DNA from: Variovorax gracilis
GTDB taxonomy: Bacteria; Pseudomonadota; Gammaproteobacteria; Burkholderiales; Burkholderiaceae_C
NCBI RefSeq assembly: GCF_030317115.1
Contig: NZ_JASZYF010000006.1
Coordinates: 248,001-312,000 of the forward strand
Direction: 5' to 3'
DNA: 64,000 nucleotides
Shown: piece by piece, positions 57,471 through 64,000 of the stretch
How positions within the stretch are numbered: position 1 is the first letter of the stretch
Layout: each line of letters opens with the position of its first letter
The notes under the pieces: model-generated
What the model was told of the DNA's origin: nothing
Database searches by the model: none
What the model saw: only the letters and a program-made list of their open reading frames with translations
Program-made: the position numbers and the translations under genes

Positions 57471-59144
57471 ATGCTATTGGTCAAACAGGAGTTGCTCGCG
57501 GCACTCGCGAACACGCTCGAATCTCTCTCGCCCGGCGCCGGCAGCAAAGCCGCGTTCGAGTCGCCCAAGGTGGCGGCCCACGGTGACTTCGCAAGTACGG
57601 CGGCCATGCAGCTCGCCAAGCCGCTCCAGCGCAAGCCGCGCGAGCTGGCCGAGGAGCTCAGTGCCGCCTTGCAGGCCACGCCGGCTTTCACGCAATGGGT
57701 CGAAGCGGTCGAGATCGCCGGTCCCGGCTTCCTCAACATCCGCCTCAAGACCGCCGCCAAGCAGCAGGTCGTCCGCGAGGTGCTGGAGTCAGGTGCCGAT
57801 TTCGGCAAGCAGCCGGCCCGGGACGAACGCGTGCTGGTCGAGTTCGTCTCCGCCAACCCCACCGGCCCGCTGCACGTCGGCCACGGCCGCCAGGCCGCGC
57901 TCGGGGATGCCATCTGCAACCTGCTGGCCACCCAGGGCGACAGTGTCTGGCGCGAGTTCTATTACAACGACGCGGGCGTGCAGATCCAGACGCTCGCCAC
58001 CAGCACGCAATTGCGCGCCAAGGGATTCAAGCCCGGCGACGCCGAATGGCCCGAGCAGGCCTACAACGGCGAATACATCGCCGACATCGCCGAGGACTTC
58101 AAGGCGAAGAAGACCGTGCGCTCCGACGACCGCGAGTACACGGCCAGCGGCGACGTGGACGACATCGATTCGATCCGCCAGTTCGCGGTCGCCTACCTGC
58201 GCCACGAGCAGGACCTGGACCTGAAGGCGTTCCAGGTGAAGTTCGACAACTACTACCTCGAGTCCAGCCTCTACACCAGCGGCCGGGTCGAAGCGACGGT
58301 GCAGAAGCTCATCGACGCCGGCAAGACCTATGAGCTGGACGGCGCGCTGTGGCTCAAGTCGACCGACTACGGCGACGACAAGGACCGCGTCATGAGGAAG
58401 GGCGACGGCACCTACACCTACTTCGTGCCCGACGTGGCGTACCACATCGCCAAGTGGGAGCGCGGCTTCCACCAGGTGGTCAACATCCAGGGCACCGACC
58501 ACCACGGCACCATCGCGCGCGTGCGCGCCGGCCTGCAGGCGGCCGGCGTCGGCATCCCGGCGGGCTACCCCGACTACGTGCTGCACACCATGGTGCGCGT
58601 GATGCGTGGCGGCGAAGAGGTCAAGATCAGCAAGCGCGCCGGCAGCTACGTCACGCTGCGCGACCTGATCGAGTGGACCAGCACCGACGCCGTGCGCTTC
58701 TTCCTGCTGAGCCGCAAGCCCGACACCGAATACACCTTCGACATCGACCTCGCGTTGGCGCAGAACAACGACAACCCGGTCTACTACGTGCAGTACGCCC
58801 ACGCGCGCATCTGCTCGGTGCTGGCCGCCTGGGGCGGCGATGCGGCGGCGCTCAAGGACGTGGATCTGTCGCCGCTGCAAAGCCCGGCCTCGCAGGCGCT
58901 GCTGCTGCAGCTCGCGAAATACCCCGCCATGCTGAGCGCCGCGGCCAAGGATTTCGCGCCGCACGACGTCACCTTCTACCTGCGCGAACTTGCCGCGAGC
59001 TACCACAGCTATTACGACGCCGAGCGCATCCTGGTCGACGACGAGCCGGTGAAACTGGCCCGCCTCGCGCTGGTCGCGGCGACGGCGCAGGTGCTGCACA
59101 ATGGCCTCGCTGTTCTCGGCGTGAGCGCGCCGCGAAAGATGTGA
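57471..59144 (+). CDS. argS: Arginyl-tRNA synthetase
   Basis: A 557-residue class I synthetase. The N-terminal Add-1 domain leads to the HIGH motif in [18 protein letters not shown] (HVGH). The KMSKS-like loop reads [16 protein letters not shown], and the C-terminal anticodon-binding domain ends in APRKM. The start ATG at 57471 fits the family. Directly after its stop begins the SPOR protein gene, an order found elsewhere in Burkholderiales. Length is normal. Confidence 0.97.
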   Translation: MLLVKQELLAALANTLESLSPGAGSKAAFESPKVAAHGDFASTAAMQLAKPLQRKPRELAEELSAALQATPAFTQWVEAVEIAGPGFLNIRLKTAAKQQVVREVLESGADFGKQPARDERVLVEFVSANPTGPLHVGHGRQAALGDAICNLLATQGDSVWREFYYNDAGVQIQTLATSTQLRAKGFKPGDAEWPEQAYNGEYIADIAEDFKAKKTVRSDDREYTASGDVDDIDSIRQFAVAYLRHEQDLDLKAFQVKFDNYYLESSLYTSGRVEATVQKLIDAGKTYELDGALWLKSTDYGDDKDRVMRKGDGTYTYFVPDVAYHIAKWERGFHQVVNIQGTDHHGTIARVRAGLQAAGVGIPAGYPDYVLHTMVRVMRGGEEVKISKRAGSYVTLRDLIEWTSTDAVRFFLLSRKPDTEYTFDIDLALAQNNDNPVYYVQYAHARICSVLAAWGGDAAALKDVDLSPLQSPASQALLLQLAKYPAMLSAAAKDFAPHDVTFYLRELAASYHSYYDAERILVDDEPVKLARLALVAATAQVLHNGLAVLGVSAPRKM

Positions 59145-59158
59145 CTTCCACCTCCACC

Positions 59159-59872
59159 ATGAAACAACGACAAAGCGGCAACATCGTCATCGGCTTGATC
59201 ATCGGGCTGGTGCTCGGGCTCGGCGTGGCGCTCGGCATCGCGGTCTACGTGACCAAAGTGCCGATCCCGTTCATGACCAAGACCCAGCGCGGCGGCGCCG
59301 AGCAGGACGAGGCCGAGGCGCGGAAGAACCGCGACTGGGACCCGAATGCGCCACTCGCCGGCAAGTCGGCACCGCCGCCACGCGCCGCCGCCGCCACGCC
59401 CGCAGCTCCGACGCAACCGGCCAGCGTCGGCCCGCTCAATCCACCGGCGGCGCCGGTGCCTGTGGTGGTTGCCCCCGGTGCCCGTGGCAGCGACCCGGCC
59501 ACCCCGCCGCGCGCGGCACGCACCGCGCCGGTTCCGGCCGAGGCCAATGCCACGCCGTCGAGCGATCCCTTGGGCGACCTCGCCAAGGCACGCGCCGGCA
59601 CCAGCAGCAGCGCGAGCACCGCTCCCAGCGCCGATCCCTTCATGTACTTCGTGCAGGCCGGCGCCTTCCGCACCCCCGAGGACGCCGAGGCGCAGCGCGC
59701 CAAGCTGTCGCTGATGGGCGTGGAAGCCCGCGTCACCGAGCGCGAGCAAGCAGGCCGGACCGTGTACCGCGTGCGCGCAGGCCCGTTCAACAAGAAGGAC
59801 GACGCCGATCACCTCAAGGAACGGCTCGACAGCGGGGGGCTCGAATCGGCCCTCGTTCGCGTCCAGCGCTGA
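59159..59872 (+). CDS. SPOR-domain membrane protein (FtsN-like architecture)
   Basis: A 237-residue bitopic protein. A short cytoplasmic tail is followed by one membrane helix (about 10-33, IVIGLIIGLVLGLGVALGIA) and a long Pro/Ala-rich linker (about 70-155). The C-terminal SPOR domain (about 160-237, starting YFVQAGAFRTPEDAEAQRAK) binds denuded peptidoglycan at the division site. The layout is that of FtsN-type division proteins. A GTG at 59141 overlapping the argS stop is a possible alternative start; the ATG at 59159 is preferred. Confidence 0.9.
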   Translation: MKQRQSGNIVIGLIIGLVLGLGVALGIAVYVTKVPIPFMTKTQRGGAEQDEAEARKNRDWDPNAPLAGKSAPPPRAAAATPAAPTQPASVGPLNPPAAPVPVVVAPGARGSDPATPPRAARTAPVPAEANATPSSDPLGDLAKARAGTSSSASTAPSADPFMYFVQAGAFRTPEDAEAQRAKLSLMGVEARVTEREQAGRTVYRVRAGPFNKKDDADHLKERLDSGGLESALVRVQR

Positions 59873-59955
59873 ACCTTCACTTTTCTTTACTTCGTGCGCC
59901 CGGGGAACTCCACTCCGGACCGCAGGCTCTTTCAGCCGACAGGAGAATCTTTTCA

Positions 59956-60606
59956 ATGAAACGTCGTGACTTTTCGCTGGCCGCTGCCTCGCTGGGCCTT
60001 CTTCCTCTCGTTGCCCCCTCGCACGCGCAGCAACTGAAGCTGCCCAAGGCTGGCACCGACTACATCGCGCTGGGCAAGCCCGCGCCGGTCGACACGCCGG
60101 CCGGCAAGGTCGAAGTGGTGGAGTTCTTCTCGTACAACTGCCCGCACTGCGCGGCCTTCGAGCCGCAACTCGAAGCCTGGGTCAAGAAACTGCCGCCTTA
60201 CGTCAATTTCAAGCGCATCCCGGTGCCTTTCGTCGGCAACGACACGGAAGCCAAGCAGCGCCTGTACTACTCGCTCGAAGCGATGGGCAAGGTGGACGAG
60301 TTCCAGCTCAAGATCTTCGACGCCATCCACAAGCAGCGCCAACCCCTGACCGGCGACGCGGCGATCCTGGCCTGGGCCGAAAAGCAGCCGGGCCTGGATG
60401 CCAAGAAGTTCGCCGAACTCTTCAAGTCCTTCGCGGTCTCGGGCAAGGCCAAGCGCGCCGCCCAGCTGACGAGCGACTACCAGGTCGCCGGCGTGCCGGC
60501 CATCGGCGTGGCCGGTCGCTGGTATGTGGACGGCGACACCGCTGGCAATCTGGACCGCGCGCTGCAGGTCACCGATTTCCTGATCGGCGAAGCCCGCAAG
60601 GGCTGA
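59956..60606 (+). CDS. dsbA: Thiol:disulfide interchange protein DsbA
   Basis: A 216-residue periplasmic oxidase. The signal peptide runs about 1-25 (MKRRDFSLAAASLGLLPLVA, ending SHAQ). The active site CPHC is at 62-65 in EFFSYNCPHCAAFEP, and the cis-proline loop is VAGVPAIGV. It introduces disulfides into exported proteins. A twin-arginine before the core (RRDFS) resembles a Tat motif, but a Sec/SRP route is usual for DsbA. It lies 83 bases after the SPOR gene. Confidence 0.96.
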   Translation: MKRRDFSLAAASLGLLPLVAPSHAQQLKLPKAGTDYIALGKPAPVDTPAGKVEVVEFFSYNCPHCAAFEPQLEAWVKKLPPYVNFKRIPVPFVGNDTEAKQRLYYSLEAMGKVDEFQLKIFDAIHKQRQPLTGDAAILAWAEKQPGLDAKKFAELFKSFAVSGKAKRAAQLTSDYQVAGVPAIGVAGRWYVDGDTAGNLDRALQVTDFLIGEARKG

Positions 60607-60611
60607 AAAAC

Positions 60612-60665
60612 CGGGTGGTCAAGCCACCCGTCGTCCCCTGAAGGCCCGCTTTCGCGGGCTTTTTC
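60612..60665 (+). terminator. Double-hairpin terminator after dsbA
   Basis: CGGGTGG-TCAAG-CCACCCG (60612-60630) is followed by GCCCGC-TTTC-GCGGGC (60644-60659) and a T run (TTTTTC). The second hairpin with its T run is a good Rho-independent terminator 38 bases after the dsbA stop. Confidence 0.85.
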
Positions 60666-60699
60666 GTCAGGCCCCGCGAAACCGCGTACGTCGGCCGCA

Positions 60700-60705
60700 T
60701 ACAAT
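60700..60705 (+). promoter_or_regulatory. -10 hexamer of the lptA promoter
   Basis: TACAAT, the same hexamer as before bamE and gshA, lies 23 bases before the preferred lptA start. It overlaps an upstream in-frame ATG (60704), which argues that this ATG is not the real start. No clear -35 was seen. Confidence 0.45.
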
Positions 60706-60727
60706 GCCCAGCAAGTTTCGTGCCTCT

Positions 60728-61405
60728 ATGACATCGCCAACCTCATCCTCCCTTCGCCATCTCAGCCGTGCACTGCTTTTCGCCCTGGCCCTGGCCGGCC
60801 TCGCGTCGGCCGCCCAGGCCGAGAAAGCCGACCGCACCAAGCCGATGAACATCGAGGCGGATTCGATGCGCTACGACGACCTCAAGCAGACCAGCGTCTT
60901 CACGGGCAACGTGGTCGTGAACAAGGGCACCATCGTCATCCGCGGCGACAGGATCGACGTCCGGCAGGACCCGGAGGGGTACCAGTACGGCGTGGTCACG
61001 GCGGCGCCCGGCAAGCTGGCCTACTACAAGCAGAAGCGCGACGCGGGCACCGACGAGTGGATCGAGGGCGAGGGTGAAGTCATCGAATACGACAGCCGCG
61101 CCGACAACGTGAAATTCGTTCGCCGCGCCGTGATGCGCCGCCTGATCGGCGCCACGCCCAACGACGAGAGCAGCGGCCCGCTGATCGTCTACGACCAGAG
61201 CAACGACACCTTCACCGTCAACGGTTCGTCGGTTCCGCCGAACGCCGGCGTGGCGAGCGAGGGCGGCCGGGTCAAGGCGATCCTCACACCCAAGGCCGCG
61301 CCGACCGCTCCCGGCGCACCGGCCGCCAGCGGCAAGCCCGCTGCCCCGGCGCCAGGCTCGGGCCTGCGCTCCACCACCACCCTCGGGGGAGAACCCAAGA
61401 AGTGA
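60728..61405 (+). CDS. lptA: LPS transport periplasmic protein LptA
   Basis: A 225-residue periplasmic protein that forms the bridge carrying LPS from inner to outer membrane. The signal peptide ends near residue 32 (ASAAQAEK). The OstA/LptA beta-jellyroll follows: MNIEADSMRYDDLKQTSVFT, GNVVVNKGTIVIRGDRIDV and a C-terminal Pro/Ala-rich tail. ATG 60728 is preferred to 60704 because of the TACAAT at 60700. Its stop overlaps lptB (GTGA). No lptC gene precedes it; dsbA and a terminator do. Confidence 0.9.
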   Translation: MTSPTSSSLRHLSRALLFALALAGLASAAQAEKADRTKPMNIEADSMRYDDLKQTSVFTGNVVVNKGTIVIRGDRIDVRQDPEGYQYGVVTAAPGKLAYYKQKRDAGTDEWIEGEGEVIEYDSRADNVKFVRRAVMRRLIGATPNDESSGPLIVYDQSNDTFTVNGSSVPPNAGVASEGGRVKAILTPKAAPTAPGAPAASGKPAAPAPGSGLRSTTTLGGEPKK

Positions 61406-62196
61406 TCGAAACTGCTGGCATGAGCGAGGGCGTCGGCGCTCCGGGCAGCCGCTTGGAGGCGCGCGGGCTTCAGAAGAGCTACGGCAGCCGCAAGGTGGTC
61501 AAGGATGTGTCGCTCGGCGTGCAGAAGGGCGAGGTCGTCGGCCTGCTGGGCCCCAACGGCGCGGGCAAGACCACGTCCTTCTACATGATCGTGGGCCTGG
61601 TGCGCGCCGATGCGGGCGACATCACCATCGACGGCGAGCCGATCGCGCACATGCCCATCCACCGCCGCGCGCGCATGGGCCTGAGCTACCTGCCGCAGGA
61701 GGCGTCGATCTTCCGCAAGCTCACGGTCGAGGAGAACGTGCGCGCCGTGCTCGAACTGCAGCGCGAACCCGATGCCGATGGCCGACCGGTGACGCTGTCG
61801 AAGCAGCGCATCGAGGAACGCCTCGCCGACCTGCTGGCCGATTTGCGCGTGGACCACCTGCGCGATTCGCCGGCGCTGTCGCTGTCCGGCGGCGAGCGCC
61901 GCCGCGTCGAGATCGCCCGCGCCCTGGCCACGCAGCCGCGCTTCATCCTGCTGGACGAGCCCTTCGCCGGCATCGACCCGATCGCGGTGATCGAGATCCA
62001 GCGGATCATCAGTTTCCTGAAGGAACGCGGCATCGGCGTGCTGATCACCGACCACAACGTGCGCGAGACGCTGGGCATCTGCGACCACGCTTTCATCATC
62101 AGCGACGGGCATGTGCTGGCACAAGGCACGCCCGCGGAGATCGTCGACAACGCCGAGGTACGACGCGTCTACCTCGGTGAGCATTTCAGAATGTAA
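61402..62196 (+). CDS. lptB: LPS export ABC transporter ATPase LptB
   Basis: A 264-residue ABC ATPase. Walker A is GPNGAGKTT, the Q-loop is LPQEASIFRKL, the ABC signature LSGGERRRVEIARAL and Walker B FILLDEPFAGID, followed by the H-loop in LITDHNVRETL. These are the LptB hallmarks. The GTG at 61402 overlaps the lptA stop; ATG at 61420 is an alternative. It powers LPS extraction with LptF and LptG, which are not encoded here. Confidence 0.97.
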   Translation: MIETAGMSEGVGAPGSRLEARGLQKSYGSRKVVKDVSLGVQKGEVVGLLGPNGAGKTTSFYMIVGLVRADAGDITIDGEPIAHMPIHRRARMGLSYLPQEASIFRKLTVEENVRAVLELQREPDADGRPVTLSKQRIEERLADLLADLRVDHLRDSPALSLSGGERRRVEIARALATQPRFILLDEPFAGIDPIAVIEIQRIISFLKERGIGVLITDHNVRETLGICDHAFIISDGHVLAQGTPAEIVDNAEVRRVYLGEHFRM

Positions 62197-62227
62197 GCAT
62201 GCCAAAGGCGAGGGTTTTCGGTTCTCC

Positions 62228-63814
62228 ATGAAACAGGGTCTCTCGCTGCGTGTATCGCAGCATCTCGCGCTGACACCGCAGCTCCAGCAGTCGATCCGGC
62301 TGCTGCAGCTTTCCACGCTCGAGCTGACCCAGGAAGTCGAGCAGATGCTCGACGACAACCCTTTCCTCGAGCGAACGGCCGAAGAGGCGACGCGCGAGGA
62401 GTTCGGGCTGGAGACGGCCGATGCTCCCGTGCGCGATGACGATCGGCTGGCCGAGGTCGACAGCGACTTCACGCCCGGTCCCTCGGCGTCCGTCGCGGAG
62501 TCCGCGGTCGCAACCCCCAGCGACACCGAAGTCGCCACCGCCGATACCGCCGATCGCGAGCCCGACTGGGAAGGCGACGGCTCCGTCGACCTCGCCCCCG
62601 ACGACAGCGAGTGGGGCGGCGACGCCCCCGCGCGTGCCAACAACCTCGGCGACGACGAGCGTACCGACGCGACCGAGCTGGCGCGCAGCCAGGAATCGCT
62701 GCAGTCCTTCCTGCACCGTCAGGCGCTGGGATTGCGCCTGAGCGACACCGATCGCGCCGCGCTCCGCTTCCTCATCGAATCGCTCAACGACGACGGCTAC
62801 CTCGAAGACTCGCTGCCCGCCCTCGCGTCGGGCCTGGCGGGCGACGACAACGACCAGTTCGACGACCTGGTGCATCACTTCCAGGTCGCACTCGGCCTGC
62901 TGCAGAGCCTGGAGCCCGCCGGCGTGGGCGCGCGCAGCCTCGGCGAATGCTTGACCATCCAGCTGCGCGCCCTGGCGCGCGAGGATGAGGCCGAGGACGA
63001 AGCGCAGGTGCGCCACACCGCCATCGCGATCTGCAAGCAGCCGATGGAACTGCTCGCCCGGCGTGATTTCAAGCGCCTCGCCACGCTCACCCGCAGCAAC
63101 GAGGAGGAAGTGCGCGCCGCGCTGCAGCTCATCGCGCGGCTCGAGCCCAAGCCGGGGCGCCGCTTCGTCGACGTCGAGCGCAACGTGGTCGTGCCTGATG
63201 TGATCGTCACGCGTGTCGGCAACGGCACCAACACCAAGTTCCGCGTCATGCTCAACCCCGAGGTCATGCCGCGCCTGCGCGTGCACGACATCTACGCCGG
63301 TGCGCTCAAGCAGCACAAGGGAGAGGGCAGCCAGGCGCTGTCTCAGCGGCTGCAGGAGGCACGCTGGTTCATCAAGAACATCCAGCAGCGCTTCGACACC
63401 ATCCTGCGCGTGTCCAACGCCATCGTCGAGCGGCAGAAGAGCTTCTTCGTGCACGGCGAACTCGCCATGCGCCCGCTGGTGCTGCGCGAGATCGCGGATG
63501 AACTCGGGCTGCACGAGTCGACCATCAGTCGCGTGACCACCGCCAAGTACATGGCGACGCCCTACGGCACGGTCGAGCTCAAGTACTTCTTCGGTTCTGC
63601 GCTGGGCACCGAGACCGGCGGCAATGCGTCGAGCACCGCGGTGCGCGCGCTGATCAAGCAGTTCGTGAGCTCGGAAGACCTGAAGAAGCCGCTCTCCGAC
63701 AGCCAGATCTCCGAGATGCTCAAGGAGCAGGGCATCGAGTGCGCGCGTCGCACCGTCGCGAAATACCGCGAAGCCCTGCGCATCGCACCGGCCAATCTGC
63801 GCAAGGCCCTCTGA
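62228..63814 (+). CDS. rpoN: RNA polymerase sigma-54 factor RpoN
   Basis: A 528-residue sigma-54. Region I is SLRVSQHLALTPQLQQSIRL, followed by an acidic region II (about 55-150, rich in Asp and Glu) that is longer than usual. The core-binding domain and the helix-turn-helix (ELGLHESTISRVTTAKYM) lead to the RpoN box ARRTVAKYRE near the C-terminus, which reads the -24 element. It follows lptB by 31 bases, as in most proteobacteria, but hpf and ptsN are not downstream; they lie about 59 kb upstream. Confidence 0.97.
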   Translation: MKQGLSLRVSQHLALTPQLQQSIRLLQLSTLELTQEVEQMLDDNPFLERTAEEATREEFGLETADAPVRDDDRLAEVDSDFTPGPSASVAESAVATPSDTEVATADTADREPDWEGDGSVDLAPDDSEWGGDAPARANNLGDDERTDATELARSQESLQSFLHRQALGLRLSDTDRAALRFLIESLNDDGYLEDSLPALASGLAGDDNDQFDDLVHHFQVALGLLQSLEPAGVGARSLGECLTIQLRALAREDEAEDEAQVRHTAIAICKQPMELLARRDFKRLATLTRSNEEEVRAALQLIARLEPKPGRRFVDVERNVVVPDVIVTRVGNGTNTKFRVMLNPEVMPRLRVHDIYAGALKQHKGEGSQALSQRLQEARWFIKNIQQRFDTILRVSNAIVERQKSFFVHGELAMRPLVLREIADELGLHESTISRVTTAKYMATPYGTVELKYFFGSALGTETGGNASSTAVRALIKQFVSSEDLKKPLSDSQISEMLKEQGIECARRTVAKYREALRIAPANLRKAL

Positions 63815-63827
63815 AGGGCGGCTGCCG

Positions 63828-64000
63828 ATGAGCCGTCGCCCCGGCCCGCTTCCGAATGGGTTGCGACCGGGCTGGGCGTGGATATTGGCGCTGCTGTTCG
63901 CGACCGGCTGCGCGAGCCTGCCGGACGAGTTCGAGCGCACGCCCTCCACTGCCATCGCCGCGTCGGCCGACACCGCGCTCGGCCGGATGGCCAAGGCCTC
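63828..64000 (+). CDS. Phospholipase D-family lipoprotein, N-terminus (runs off the window)
   Basis: Only 57 codons are present. After MSRRPGPLPNGLRPG a hydrophobic core ends in the lipobox FATGC, followed by ASLPDEFERTPSTAI and ADTALGRMAKA. This opening resembles the phospholipase D/cardiolipin-synthase-like lipoproteins of Burkholderiales, but the HKD motifs lie beyond the window. It starts 14 bases after the rpoN stop. Confidence 0.6.
   Translation, partial: MSRRPGPLPNGLRPGWAWILALLFATGCASLPDEFERTPSTAIAASADTALGRMAKA

Noticed and set aside
60704..60727. Alternative ATG for lptA
   Set aside because: It overlaps a TACAAT promoter hexamer, and the ATG at 60728 gives a more typical signal peptide; kept as a second choice.

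Overview
The window is high-GC, densely packed bacterial chromosome. Gene content and order (fur-bamE-dapB, leuS-lptE-holA-proA, the two-gene glutathione pathway, CaiB/HMG-CoA lyase and LysR/IclR catabolic modules, short HPF with PtsN and HPr kinase) point to a betaproteobacterium of the order Burkholderiales, most likely a Comamonadaceae member such as Variovorax. That placement rests on remembered gene order and protein style, not on a database search.

Layout. 1-8.4 kb: end-truncated corA, a UvrD-type helicase with a LexA-like site, then hpf-ptsN-hprK (ribosome hibernation and PTS-Ntr), fur divergent from bamE, then dapB and an exbB-exbD pair. 8.5-19.7 kb: a leftward six-gene glycogen/alpha-glucan operon (GH13 alpha-glucosidase, glgB, glgX, glgC, glgA, glgP). 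19.7-25.4 kb: rightward leuS-lptE-holA-proA. 25.5-31.3 kb: gshA, kup, benE, gshB, so glutathione synthesis is interleaved with two transporters. 31.3-36.0 kb: a Fur-boxed TonB-dependent siderophore receptor, a class II glutamine amidotransferase and a DHA2-type efflux pump. 36.1-39.0 kb: a zinc metallopeptidase, a small CWC protein and a PPi-type phosphofructokinase, packed with overlaps. 39.0-40.5 kb: an AT-richer island with a frame-broken coding remnant and an unrecognised membrane-anchored cysteine-rich protein; this is the least ordinary part of the window. 40.5-51.3 kb: acyl-CoA catabolism (LCAD-like dehydrogenase, PaaG-like isomerase, thiolase), DUF2917/LysR, a ProQ-family protein, malate synthase G, and an IclR-controlled HMG-CoA lyase/CoA-transferase pair. 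51.6-57.3 kb: VOC protein, ChrA, LysR, DUF2214, a fused membrane/spermidine-synthase-like protein and a PsiF-like protein. 57.5-64 kb: argS, a SPOR protein, dsbA, lptA-lptB-rpoN and the start of a phospholipase D-family lipoprotein.

A GC-rich hairpin element of about 90 bp recurs at seven intergenic places, once as three tandem 94-bp units. At five of the six loci that keep both ends it lies against the stop codon of the gene that reads into it, always in the same orientation relative to that gene. This suggests a mobile or spreading element that acts as, or is tolerated as, a 3'-end/terminator structure. The window is otherwise mostly housekeeping. No tRNA, rRNA, CRISPR array, insertion sequence, prophage or obvious defence system was found.
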